In this document: in pieces, positions 16,942 through 24,714 of the stretch
How positions within the stretch are numbered: the stretch's first letter is position 1
Layout: each line of letters starts with the position of its first letter
DNA from: an uncultured Pelagibacteraceae bacterium
GTDB lineage: Bacteria > Pseudomonadota > Alphaproteobacteria > Pelagibacterales > Pelagibacteraceae
Direction: 5' to 3'
Assembly: GCA_902580945.1 (NCBI GenBank)
Contig: CACHML010000013.1
Coordinates: forward strand, 1-32,181
Length of the DNA: 32,181 bases
Program-made: the position numbers and the translations under genes
Notes under the pieces: model-generated
Databases searched by the model: none
The model's input: only the letters and a program-made list of their open reading frames with translations
Told to the model about the DNA's origin: nothing

Positions 16942-17936
16942 TGTTTAGATTTTTCACTCAAAAGTATTGGTTTCTGTGGTCATGGCTAGGGTCCTTTATT
17001 ATTCTTTCATCTCTTTGGGTGCAAGTTGAAATAGATGTAAAAATAAATAAATGGTTCGGAGAATTTTATGACATGATTCAGAAAGCACTTGCTGAGCCAA
17101 ATGCTATTTCAATTGAGGAATACTTTTCGAGCTTATTCTCATTCATTTCATTAGCAGGTATGTATATTGCTGTTTATGTAGCAATTAGCTTTTTTACAGC
17201 ACATTATTTATTTAGGTGGAGAACAGCAATGGTTGAATGGTATCACTCAGTATATGATAAAGCTAGAAAAATCGAGGGAGCATCTCAAAGAGTTCAAGAA
17301 GATACTATTAAATTCACAAGGATTATGGAAGGATTGGGTACAAGTTTAATAGAGTCTATAATGATACTTATTCAGTTTATTCCAATATTATTTGGTTTAA
17401 GTATCGGCATTCCTATTTTCTTTTTTGGTGAATGGGAATACGGTCTAATAGTAGGAGCTTTGATTTGGACTTTAGGTGGAACTATTTTTTTAATTGTGCT
17501 TGGTTTTATATTAAGATTAGTTGGGATTGAGTATGATCTGCAGAAACAAGAAGCGGCATATAGAAAAATTCTGGTTATTGCTGAGGATGATGGTACTGTG
17601 AGACCAAAGAGAATTGATGAATTATTTGATGACGTGCGTAAGATTCATTTTCTAAGTTACATACGTTATCTTTATTTTAATATTGGAAGAATTGCTTATT
17701 TACAAGCGAATGTTTTATCTGCATACGTTTTCTTAGCACCAGCAATTGTAGCAGGAGTTGTAACATTAGGAGTTATGCAGCAAATTATTAGAGCTTTTGG
17801 TCGTGTAGAAGGATCAATGCAATATTTATTAAAAGCTTGGCCAACAATAATTGAACTTGCTAGTGTTTATAAAAGGCTAAGAGAATTTGAAAGTAAACTA
17901 GAAAATGAAGAAATTGAGGAAAAATCTAAAGTTTAA
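16941..17936 (+). CDS. sbmA: SbmA/BacA family inner-membrane transporter
   Basis: A 331-residue membrane protein of the proton-driven SbmA/BacA family. Homologues import peptides such as microcins and host antimicrobial peptides, and BacA is needed in rhizobial symbiosis. Family blocks are visible: FFTAHYLFRWRTAM, IEGASQRVQEDT, EAAYRK, and QYLLKAWPTIIELASVYKRLREFE. Compared with my recollection of E. coli SbmA (406 residues), it starts about 75 residues further in, lacking the first membrane segment or two; the upstream frame belongs to the NDUFS4-type gene, so no longer start is available. There is no ABC ATPase domain. GC in sampled lines (about 38%) is well above the genes just upstream. 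Confidence 0.9.
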   Translation: MFRFFTQKYWFLWSWLGSFIILSSLWVQVEIDVKINKWFGEFYDMIQKALAEPNAISIEEYFSSLFSFISLAGMYIAVYVAISFFTAHYLFRWRTAMVEWYHSVYDKARKIEGASQRVQEDTIKFTRIMEGLGTSLIESIMILIQFIPILFGLSIGIPIFFFGEWEYGLIVGALIWTLGGTIFLIVLGFILRLVGIEYDLQKQEAAYRKILVIAEDDGTVRPKRIDELFDDVRKIHFLSYIRYLYFNIGRIAYLQANVLSAYVFLAPAIVAGVVTLGVMQQIIRAFGRVEGSMQYLLKAWPTIIELASVYKRLREFESKLENEEIEEKSKV

Positions 17937-17942
17937 TTATAA

Positions 17943-18887
17943 ATGAAATTATCAATAGATTTATTAAATAATCTAATAGACATAACCTCAAACTCAGCAA
18001 TAGCATGCTTTCCTTATATAGGTAAAAACGAAAAAATCTTAGCTGATAAAGCTGCAACTGATGTTATGAGAGATATGCTCAATAAATTGGATATAAATGG
18101 TGAAGTAGTAATAGGTGAAGGTGAATTAGATGAAGCACCAATGCTTTATATTGGAGAAAAACTTGGAAATGGAGTAGGGCCAAATATTGATATAGCAGTT
18201 GATCCGGTTGAAGGTACAAACTTTGTTGCTAAAAACCTCCCAGGCGCAATGTCTGTATTAGCGGTATCTAAAAAAGGAAATCTTTTTAATGCTCCAGAGA
18301 CTTACATGGAAAAAATTGCAGTTGGAAATCATGTTCCTAAAGATACAATTGATCTTGATTTCTCGGTTGAAAAAAATATCAAAAATTATTCAGATGCCAC
18401 TAGTAAAAATCCTTACGAAATAACTGTATGCATATTAGATCGGCCCAGACACAAAAAAATAATTAGTGAATTAATTAGGCTAAATGTAAATATCAAATAT
18501 ATATCAGATGGTGATGTATCTGGTGCTTTACTTGTTTCTGATAAAAAATTTGGTGTTGATTTATTTATGGGAACAGGTGGTGGACCTGAGGGAGTTATCG
18601 CTGCAGCAGCTCTTGATAACTTAAATTGTAAGTTTCAAGGAAGATTTATATTTAAAACAAACGAAGACAAAATAAGAGCCAACAAAATGGGAATAAGAGA
18701 TTTAAATAAAAAATACGAAATAAATGAAATTGTTAAAGGTGAAAGTATTTTTTGTGCGACAGGAATAACCTCAGGAGAATTAATGAATGGAATTATAAAG
18801 AAAGATGACAGATTTATTACCGAAACAATTGTTGGTTACAATAAGTCTTCCCTAAAATTAGTAAAAAAAGAGATTTCGATTACTTGA
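17943..18887 (+). CDS. glpX: Fructose-1,6-bisphosphatase class II (GlpX)
   Basis: A 314-residue metal-dependent phosphatase that converts fructose-1,6-bisphosphate to fructose-6-phosphate in gluconeogenesis. Metal and substrate blocks are present: GEGELDEAPMLYIGE, DPVEGTNF, YMEKIAVG, ISDGDVSGA and MGTGGGPEGV. The DPxEGT motif reads TN rather than the common TT or TR at its end, a conservative difference. It begins 6 nt after the transporter gene on the same strand. Promoter elements for tRNA-Glu may lie at its 3' end. Confidence 0.95.
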   Translation: MKLSIDLLNNLIDITSNSAIACFPYIGKNEKILADKAATDVMRDMLNKLDINGEVVIGEGELDEAPMLYIGEKLGNGVGPNIDIAVDPVEGTNFVAKNLPGAMSVLAVSKKGNLFNAPETYMEKIAVGNHVPKDTIDLDFSVEKNIKNYSDATSKNPYEITVCILDRPRHKKIISELIRLNVNIKYISDGDVSGALLVSDKKFGVDLFMGTGGGPEGVIAAAALDNLNCKFQGRFIFKTNEDKIRANKMGIRDLNKKYEINEIVKGESIFCATGITSGELMNGIIKKDDRFITETIVGYNKSSLKLVKKEISIT

Positions 18888-18922
18888 TTAATTGAAAAAA
18901 TTACAATAAAAGATCCACCACT

Positions 18923-18997
18923 GGTCCCTTCGTCTATCGGTTAGGACACATGGTTTTCATCCATGAAAGAGGGGTTCGATTCCCCTAGGGACCGCCA
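18923..18997 (+). tRNA. tRNA-Glu (anticodon TTC)
   Basis: The acceptor stem GGTCCCT pairs with AGGGACC. The anticodon stem CATGG/CCATG closes the loop TTTTCAT, with anticodon TTC at 18956-18958. The T arm is GGGG-TTCGATT-CCCC. The discriminator is G and CCA is encoded at 18995-18997. A TACAAT -10-like box lies at 18902-18907 without a convincing -35. The convergent bamE stop is 1 nt away. Confidence 0.97.
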
Positions 18998-18998
18998 T

Positions 18999-19448
18999 TT
19001 ATTTTTGCCTTGTAGGAGCATTAATTTTTTCTCTTAAAGTTGACATGATATTGAAGAGTGTATTATCTTGTTTAAATTTCTTTTTCGTAATTTTCTTTGA
19101 TATTTCTATATCATTCATATCATTAATATTTAATAATTCTTTTTTTGTAACAATTCCCATATCATTAAATTCTAAAATAATGATATTATTATCTTCTATT
19201 TTTTTTCTTCCCAATTTAGTCAAAGACTGGTTTGTTTTTTTTCTTTCTATATAAATCCAAACTCCATTAAATTTACTTATTGAGGATGGAGGTCCTAATA
19301 TTTTTCTTATATCATTTTTATTTGTTTTATTTATTTCAATATTGTTAATTTTACCGTCTAATAACCTAAGACCATGTGTATTACTTACTTTATTTACCGA
19401 GCAATTAAATGTAAATAATAATGATATTAATATAAAAATTTTTTTCAT
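18999..19448 (-). CDS. bamE: Outer-membrane assembly lipoprotein BamE (SmpA/OmlA)
   Basis: A 149-residue lipoprotein of the BAM complex, which folds beta-barrel proteins into the outer membrane. The N-terminal signal ends at C16, but the residues before it (TFN) are a poor lipobox. The SmpA/OmlA fold shows in NKNDIRKILGPPSSISKFNGVWIYI, where ILGPPS is the family landmark. The start codon is directly back to back with that of the divergent ubiquinol-cytochrome c chaperone gene (CATATG, no bases between). Its stop is 1 nt from tRNA-Glu. Pairing with that chaperone gene is the conserved alphaproteobacterial context. Confidence 0.88.
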   Translation of the reverse strand: MKKIFILISLLFTFNCSVNKVSNTHGLRLLDGKINNIEINKTNKNDIRKILGPPSSISKFNGVWIYIERKKTNQSLTKLGRKKIEDNNIIILEFNDMGIVTKKELLNINDMNDIEISKKITKKKFKQDNTLFNIMSTLREKINAPTRQK

Positions 19449-19922
19449 ATGAATAACGAATACTTAAATATTTACAATAATTTAATCAGATTAACTAGAA
19501 ATAAAATTTTATACTTAAATTTAAAAAATAATGATACATTTTCTGACAGATTAATTATTTTACTGTTTCATTTTGGTTTTTTTCTTAAACTTTATAAAAG
19601 CGAATTATCTAAAAATGAGTCACAAAAATTATTTGATTTTATGATTAGGCAAGTTGAACTATCTATTCGAGAGATAGGTTACGGAGATGTTTCTGTTAAT
19701 AAAAAAATGAAGGACTATGTAAATCTATTTTATTCAATTTTGAACAAAATTGAGATTTGGGAAAATTTAAATATATCCCAAAAAATTGTGTTAATAGGTG
19801 ATTTTATGAATATAAAAGAAGATAATGATTTTTTTGTCAGATATTTTGATAAATATATTAAATTTTTACTAAATAATCCTTTAAAAATCTTTACAAAAGA
19901 TATAATAGAATTTAAATTTTAA
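19449..19922 (+). CDS. Ubiquinol-cytochrome c chaperone family protein (Cbp3/UQCC1-like)
   Basis: A 157-residue protein of the Ubiq_cyt_C_chap family, whose mitochondrial members help make and assemble cytochrome b of complex III. The family landmark is the segment with [26 protein letters not shown], in which the RExGxGDxSVxKKMK pattern is intact. It is all-helical with no signal peptide. It diverges from bamE with no intergenic DNA and is followed after 2 nt by rpmF. The DUF177 gene usually found next in alphaproteobacteria is missing. Confidence 0.88.
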   Translation: MNNEYLNIYNNLIRLTRNKILYLNLKNNDTFSDRLIILLFHFGFFLKLYKSELSKNESQKLFDFMIRQVELSIREIGYGDVSVNKKMKDYVNLFYSILNKIEIWENLNISQKIVLIGDFMNIKEDNDFFVRYFDKYIKFLLNNPLKIFTKDIIEFKF

Positions 19923-19924
19923 TT

Positions 19925-20104
19925 ATGGCTGTACCAAAACGTAAAACAACAAAATCAAGAGCTGGAAAAAGACGATCTCATATTCGAGCGTCTTCAAAGA
20001 ATATTGTTGAGGATAAGAAATCTGGTGAATACAGATTATCTCATCATTTAGATTTAAAAACAGGTTTTTATAAAGGTAGACAAGTTTTAGACCCTAAAGA
20101 ATAG
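19925..20104 (+). CDS. rpmF: 50S ribosomal protein L32
   Basis: A 59-residue ribosomal protein of the large subunit. It reads [19 protein letters not shown] at the start and ends [13 protein letters not shown], an almost textbook alphaproteobacterial L32, without the Cys zinc ribbon found in some lineages. It begins 2 nt after the preceding stop and is followed after 6 nt by plsX, the classic rpmF-plsX pairing linking ribosome and membrane-lipid synthesis. Confidence 0.96.
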   Translation: MAVPKRKTTKSRAGKRRSHIRASSKNIVEDKKSGEYRLSHHLDLKTGFYKGRQVLDPKE

Positions 20105-20110
20105 TTTTTT

Positions 20111-21118
20111 ATGAACAACCCAATAATAATTGCTGTTGATGCAATGGGTGGTGACAATTCACCAAAAAAAGTAATTGAGGGTATAAGTTTACATTCAAAA
20201 TTATCAAAAGATGTATATTATAAAATTTTTGGTAATGAAGATTTAATTCAACCTATTATAAATAAATATAAATTATCTAGGGATAGATTTAAATTAATCC
20301 ACACAGATAAAGTTGTAGAGGGTGAGGATACTGCATTATCAGCTGCAAAAAGAGGTAAAGATACAAGTTTATGGCTCGCTGTTGAGTCGTTAAAAAAAAA
20401 CGAAGCTCAAGCAATGGTTTCAGCGGGAAATACTGGTGCTCTATTTTTGATTTCAAAACTAAACTTAAAAATGATTGAGAACATAGACAAACCTGCCCTC
20501 TCAGCTTTATGGCCAAGCAAAAAAAATATGAATGTTGTTCTAGATCTAGGTGCCAATATAGAATGTAGTTCAAAAAACTTAGTAGACTTCTCTATTATGG
20601 GCTCTGCATTATTTAAAGCTTTATATCCAAATGATTTAGCAAAAGTAGCACTACTTAATATTGGATCGGAGGAACTTAAAGGTAATGCTATGATAAAAGA
20701 TACATTTCAATTACTTAATGATAAAAAAAATTCATTATTTGAGTTCAATGGATATATTGAGGGTAATAATATTATGGAAGGACATGTGAATGTTATTGTG
20801 GCTGATGGATTTACTGGAAATATAGCCCTAAAAACAGCTGAGGGCACTTCAAACTTTATTACAACTGAGTTAAAAAAAGCTCTATCATCATCTCTAATTG
20901 GTAAAATTTCTTCAATTTTAAACTATTCTAACTTAAAAAAGTTTAAAAATAAACTTGACCCAAGGCTTTATAATGGAGCTATATTGCTTGGTTTAGATAA
21001 ACCTGTTATTAAAAGTCATGGAGCAACAGATTCGATTGGTTTTGCAAATTCATTAAAAGTTTGTGAAAAAACAATTAAAGGAAAATTAATAGATCAAATA
21101 AAAAAGAATATTAATTAA
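20111..21118 (+). CDS. plsX: Phosphate acyltransferase PlsX
   Basis: A 335-residue enzyme that converts acyl-ACP to acyl-phosphate, feeding PlsY in phospholipid synthesis. The opening AVDAMGGDNSP is diagnostic; MVSAGNTGALF, LDLGANIEC, LNIGSEELKGN, IVADGFTGNIALK and the terminal SHGATDSIGFANSLK are further family blocks. It is cytoplasmic and peripheral to the membrane. It lies between rpmF and ihfA; fabH, the usual downstream partner, is not here, and the ihfA GTG follows the stop codon directly. Confidence 0.97.
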   Translation: MNNPIIIAVDAMGGDNSPKKVIEGISLHSKLSKDVYYKIFGNEDLIQPIINKYKLSRDRFKLIHTDKVVEGEDTALSAAKRGKDTSLWLAVESLKKNEAQAMVSAGNTGALFLISKLNLKMIENIDKPALSALWPSKKNMNVVLDLGANIECSSKNLVDFSIMGSALFKALYPNDLAKVALLNIGSEELKGNAMIKDTFQLLNDKKNSLFEFNGYIEGNNIMEGHVNVIVADGFTGNIALKTAEGTSNFITTELKKALSSSLIGKISSILNYSNLKKFKNKLDPRLYNGAILLGLDKPVIKSHGATDSIGFANSLKVCEKTIKGKLIDQIKKNIN

Positions 21119-21415
21119 GTGCCAAGAGTTAATTTAACAAAAAGACAAATAATTAATTCAATCTATATGCAAATAGGATTTTCTAAAAAAATTAGCGAAA
21201 CTTTGCTAGAAGATATATTTGAAATAATACTTAAAAATATAATAAGTCATAAGAAAGTTAAAATTGCAAAATTTGGTACTTTTATATTGAGAAAAAAAAG
21301 GCAACGTATTGGAAGAAATCCTAAAACAAAAGAAATTAAAATTATTTCTGAGAGAAATGTAATACTTTTCAAAGCTTCAAAAGAATTCAAGAACTTTATT
21401 AACAACAATGGATAA
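21119..21415 (+). CDS. ihfA: Integration host factor alpha subunit
   Basis: A 98-residue HU/IHF family DNA-bending protein. The start is GTG directly after the plsX stop, giving the normal IHF-alpha opening (PRVNLTKRQIINSIY). KIAKFGTFILRKKR and the GRNPKTKE segment in the DNA-binding arm are characteristic. IHF bends DNA in replication, recombination and transcription. It overlaps the downstream MerR-type gene by 8 nt, the conserved ihfA-merR pair of alphaproteobacteria. Confidence 0.93.
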   Translation: MPRVNLTKRQIINSIYMQIGFSKKISETLLEDIFEIILKNIISHKKVKIAKFGTFILRKKRQRIGRNPKTKEIKIISERNVILFKASKEFKNFINNNG

Positions 21416-21788
21416 TTATAAAAATAATAGTAAATATAAAACAATTGGAGAGGTTGCTAAAATCTTGAGTTTGGTAAATAAAAAAAAAGGATCTTTATCC
21501 ACACATACAATTAGATTTTGGGAAAAGGAATTTAAGCAAATTAAACCAAAGACTTTTTTAAATAAAAGAAGATATTACGATGAAAATTCAATAAATATTC
21601 TTAAAAAAATCAAATATTTGTTGAAAGATAAGGGTATGACAATAAATGGAGTTAAAAAGGTACTAAATTCTTATGATTCAGATATTGACGTATTGTACAA
21701 TAATACTATAAACCAAAAAAATATTATAAAATCGAAAATTAAAAACATTAAAAATTTAATTAATAATATAAAGAGCGACGATGGCTAA
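21408..21788 (+). CDS. MerR family transcriptional regulator
   Basis: A 126-residue protein with an N-terminal winged helix-turn-helix: YKTIGEVAKIL, then THTIRFWEKEF, a KRRYYDE block, and KIKYLLKDKGMTINGVKKVL. A short insertion (SLVNKKKGSLS) separates the first helix from the usual RFWE segment, as in the IhfA-linked MerR-like proteins. The C-terminal tail is short and has no Cys-rich metal-sensing region. The target is unknown. It overlaps ihfA and rpmG by 8 nt each. Confidence 0.88.
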   Translation: MDNYKNNSKYKTIGEVAKILSLVNKKKGSLSTHTIRFWEKEFKQIKPKTFLNKRRYYDENSINILKKIKYLLKDKGMTINGVKKVLNSYDSDIDVLYNNTINQKNIIKSKIKNIKNLINNIKSDDG

Positions 21789-21972
21789 AAAAACACACGT
21801 AAAAGTAAGATTGGTTCCAGAAGCAAAACCTGACAGTCCATTTTTTTATTATGTAAAGAAACCTGCTGGTGGTGAAAAAGCAAAAGTTAAATTAAAAGTA
21901 AAAAAATATAATCCAGCTTCAAGAAAGCATGAAGTTTTTGTAGAAAAAAAACTTCCACCTCATAGTAAATAA
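21781..21972 (+). CDS. rpmG: 50S ribosomal protein L33
   Basis: A 63-residue large-subunit protein: MAKKTHVKVRLVPEA, then FFYYVKKP, and VKKYNPASRKHEVFVEKK, the L33 landmark KYDPxxRKHxxFxExK. No Cys zinc knuckle is present. The C-terminus carries a few extra residues (LPPHSK). It starts inside the MerR-type gene. The convergent chorismate mutase gene starts reading out 1 nt beyond the stop. Confidence 0.9.
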   Translation: MAKKTHVKVRLVPEAKPDSPFFYYVKKPAGGEKAKVKLKVKKYNPASRKHEVFVEKKLPPHSK

Positions 21973-21973
21973 T

Positions 21974-22267
21974 TTATTTTTTTTTTTTAAAATTTCTTCT
22001 TTCGAAGTCTATGTAAGCAAAAATCATATTTTTCCAAATTTTATTTGTAATTTTTGGATCAATATTATTCTTAATTGATTTTTTTTTTATATTTTTAAGA
22101 ATTAAATTAATTCTTTTTTGATCAACAATTTGATTTTTTCTTTCTTTGAGCGCCAAAACTTTTTTAACTAAACTAGTTCTTTTTTTTATAATTTTTATCA
22201 ATTTATTGTCCAGCTTATCTAATTGTGATCTAATTTTATTGAGTTTTTGTTTTTTTAGTGGCGACAT
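21974..22267 (-). CDS. aroQ: Chorismate mutase, AroQ type
   Basis: A 97-residue all-helical protein that would convert chorismate to prephenate for Phe and Tyr synthesis. The first helix KLNKIRSQLDKLDNKLIKIIKKR fits the AroQ pattern (Arg, then Asp pair, then Arg), followed by VLALKERKNQIVDQKR and the last helix IWKNMIFAYIDFER. It is a stand-alone domain, not fused to prephenate dehydratase. Very Lys-rich, which weakens fine comparison. It is convergent with rpmG and divergent from ctaA (43 bp between starts). Confidence 0.85.
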   Translation of the reverse strand: MSPLKKQKLNKIRSQLDKLDNKLIKIIKKRTSLVKKVLALKERKNQIVDQKRINLILKNIKKKSIKNNIDPKITNKIWKNMIFAYIDFERRNFKKKK

Positions 22268-22310
22268 TTATATATTTGGATAATTTAAAAATTATTATAT
22301 TTATTCAATT

Positions 22311-23342
22311 ATGTATAGCGAAAATCTTAAAGTTAATAATCAAATATCCACGTGGCTTATCTTCATGTTTTTAATTATTTCTATTATGATAATAGTTGGA
22401 GGCCTTACTAGGCTTACCGACTCGGGTTTATCTATTACACAATGGCAATTATTCTCCGGATTTTTACCTCCATTAAATAATTCAGATTGGGTTATGTATT
22501 TTAACTTATATAAAGAAATTCCTGAATTTAAGCTTCAAAATTATGATATGACTATGCATGAATTTAAAGTAATTTTCTGGTGGGAATGGGCCCATAGATT
22601 TCTAGGTAGATTAATTGGAATTTCTTTTTTGGTTCCATTAATTTATTTTTCTTTCAAAATTAAGTTTTCTAAACTAATAGGCTTATATATCATATTTATA
22701 TTAATTTGTTTTCAAGGCTTTATAGGCTGGTACATGGTAAGTAGTGGCTTAGTAGATAGAATAGATGTAAGTCATTTTAGGTTGTCTGTACATTTGTTAA
22801 TGGCATTTTTTATTTTATCTTTAATATTTTGGAACTATTTAAAAGTTAAAATTAAATTAAATAATCAAAATACTATCAATTTATTTTTTCCTTTAACTTT
22901 TTTGGCGCTTATATTTTTACAAATTTCTATAGGCGCCTTTGTATCAGGTATGGATGCTGGTAAGATTTATAATTCTTGGCCTTTAATGGGTAACTCATTC
23001 TTTCCGGATGATAATCAGTTAATTAACTTATTTAAAGTTTCTGCATTTAGCGATCCATCATTAGTTCAATTTATTCATAGAAATCTTGCCTATTTAATTG
23101 GTTTTTTTTATCTAATTATTTTTTACATTATTTATAAAAATAAAATTAATAATTTATATAAACCTATAAATGTTCTAGGTTTTTTTATTATTTTACAAAT
23201 TGTTTTGGGAATTTTTACTTTATTATATGGTGCACAGATAATAATTGCATCTATGCACCAAATCAGTTCTATTTTTTTAGTAAGTTCCTGTATTTATTTT
23301 TTGTTTATAAATACTAAATCTAACTTACAGCCTTTAAGCTAG
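22311..23342 (+). CDS. ctaA: Heme A synthase CtaA (COX15 family)
   Basis: A 343-residue integral membrane enzyme that oxidises heme O to heme A for aa3-type cytochrome oxidase. About eight hydrophobic segments are present. GGLTRLTDSGLSITQW is a signature, and the four conserved His lie in EWAHRFLGR, VHLLMAF, QFIHRNLAYLIG and ASMHQISS. It is of the long COX15 type typical of alphaproteobacteria and mitochondria. Its last 23 nt overlap the 3' end of the convergent metY gene. Confidence 0.96.
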   Translation: MYSENLKVNNQISTWLIFMFLIISIMIIVGGLTRLTDSGLSITQWQLFSGFLPPLNNSDWVMYFNLYKEIPEFKLQNYDMTMHEFKVIFWWEWAHRFLGRLIGISFLVPLIYFSFKIKFSKLIGLYIIFILICFQGFIGWYMVSSGLVDRIDVSHFRLSVHLLMAFFILSLIFWNYLKVKIKLNNQNTINLFFPLTFLALIFLQISIGAFVSGMDAGKIYNSWPLMGNSFFPDDNQLINLFKVSAFSDPSLVQFIHRNLAYLIGFFYLIIFYIIYKNKINNLYKPINVLGFFIILQIVLGIFTLLYGAQIIIASMHQISSIFLVSSCIYFLFINTKSNLQPLS

Positions 23343-24645
23343 GTTTCCCTGAAGCACCTAGAGCTTGATCTAAATCTGCTATTATATCATCAGGATGTTC
23401 AATGCCGATGGACAATCTTACATATCCAGGCGTAACACCAGCTGCTAACAGCTCTTCTTCAGTTAATTGGCTATGTGTTGTTGTTGCAGGGTGGATCGCC
23501 AAACTTCTAGCGTCTCCAATATTTGCGACATGGTAAAACATCTTCAAAGACTCTATAAATTTTTTACCAGCCTCAACTCCACCTTTTACTTCTATACCAA
23601 CCAATGCACCATTTCCACCTTTAAGATATTTTTTCGATCTTGCTGCGATTTCACCTTTATGAAGAGTAGGGTATATTACTCTTTCTACATTTTTATGTTT
23701 TTGTAAAAAAGCAACTGCCTTTTCTGCATTGGAGCAATGCTGTTTCATTCTTAAAGGAGCAGTCTCTAATCCTTGGATAATTCCCCAGGCATTATCTGGT
23801 GCTAGAGGAGCACCTAAATCTCTTAAAAGACAAACTCTAGCTCTTACCGCAAAAGAAACATTAGCCCCTGTTAATTGAGGTACTACCTCACCCCATTTAG
23901 CGCCACCGTAACTAGCATCAGGTTCATTAAACAAAGGTTGCCTTTTTGGATCTTTTGTCCAATCAAAATTACCACCATCTACCAGACATCCTCCAATTAC
24001 AGTACCATGACCACCTATAAATTTTGTTAAAGAATGTACAACTACTGCAGCACCATGTTCTATTGGCTTACAAATTACAGGGGATGCCGTATTATCCATT
24101 ATCAGTGGGATATTATGCTTTCTTCCAATATCTGATACTTCTTTTATTGGAAAAACTCTCAAATAAGGATTTGGTAGAGTTTCTGCATAAAAACACCTTG
24201 TTTTATCATCAATTAATTTTTCAAAGTTAGCAGGATCTGAAGGATCAGCATATCTACATTCTATACCAAGTTTTTTAAGAGTATGTGTAAATAAATTTAC
24301 TGTTCCACCATATAAATCAGTTGAACTAATAAAATTATCCCCTGATTGACAAACATTCATTATTGCAAATGTTGAAGCTGCTTGTCCTGAACCTACTGTT
24401 ACCGCCGCAAGTCCTCCTTCTAAAGCTGCAACTCTTTTTTCTAAAACATCATTGGTTGGATTCATAATTCTTGTATATATGTTTCCAAATTCCTTAAGAG
24501 CAAATAAATTTGCTGCATGATCTGTGTCGTTAAATTGGTATGATGTTGTCCTATAAAGTGGTACTGCTACAGCAGTTGTAGCTGGATCACTTCTATAATC
24601 GCCACCATGTAAAGCAATTGTTTCTGGATTTTTATTTTTACTCAT
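23320..24645 (-). CDS. metY: O-acetylhomoserine sulfhydrylase-type PLP enzyme (copy 1)
   Basis: A 441-residue Cys/Met-metabolism PLP enzyme. Homologues join O-acetylhomoserine with sulfide or methanethiol to give homocysteine or methionine. The PLP Lys is K208 in VVHSLTKFIGGHG; the ring-contacting Asp is D184 in IMDNTASP. The phosphate-binding block reads VGSGQAAS. The protein differs clearly from the second copy (SSGMSA, DATYQTP), so this is an old duplication or two origins. Sampled GC is 33-47%, against about 25% for ctaA. It is the last of three minus-strand genes with its own 61-nt leader. Confidence 0.92.
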   Translation of the reverse strand: MSKNKNPETIALHGGDYRSDPATTAVAVPLYRTTSYQFNDTDHAANLFALKEFGNIYTRIMNPTNDVLEKRVAALEGGLAAVTVGSGQAASTFAIMNVCQSGDNFISSTDLYGGTVNLFTHTLKKLGIECRYADPSDPANFEKLIDDKTRCFYAETLPNPYLRVFPIKEVSDIGRKHNIPLIMDNTASPVICKPIEHGAAVVVHSLTKFIGGHGTVIGGCLVDGGNFDWTKDPKRQPLFNEPDASYGGAKWGEVVPQLTGANVSFAVRARVCLLRDLGAPLAPDNAWGIIQGLETAPLRMKQHCSNAEKAVAFLQKHKNVERVIYPTLHKGEIAARSKKYLKGGNGALVGIEVKGGVEAGKKFIESLKMFYHVANIGDARSLAIHPATTTHSQLTEEELLAAGVTPGYVRLSIGIEHPDDIIADLDQALGASGKPSLKAVS

Positions 24646-24649
24646 TTTT

Positions 24650-24676
24650 CCCCTTCCGTTTAAAACAGTATTAAAC
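24650..24676 (-). promoter_or_regulatory. metY copy 1 leader: hairpin abutting a strong ribosome site
   Basis: On the minus strand GTTTAA (24676-24671) and TTAAAC (24663-24658) form a perfect 6-bp stem with a 7-nt loop. Immediately after it comes the Shine-Dalgarno-like GGAAGGGG (24657-24650), 4 nt before the ATG. Most genes in this window lack so clear a ribosome site. Whether the hairpin regulates translation is inference. Confidence 0.4.
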
Positions 24677-24684
24677 TTTAATGA

Positions 24685-24714
24685 AAAAATACAATCAAGC
24701 TTAAATTTAACTTG
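24685..24714 (-). terminator. Weak candidate terminator after the alpha/beta hydrolase gene
   Basis: On the minus strand CAAGTTA and TAAGCTTG pair around an AATT loop with one bulged G, overlapping the hydrolase stop codon. A run of six T lies at 24689-24684 after a short spacer. The stem is AT-rich and partly imperfect, so efficient termination is doubtful; attenuation before metY copy 1 is possible. Confidence 0.28.
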
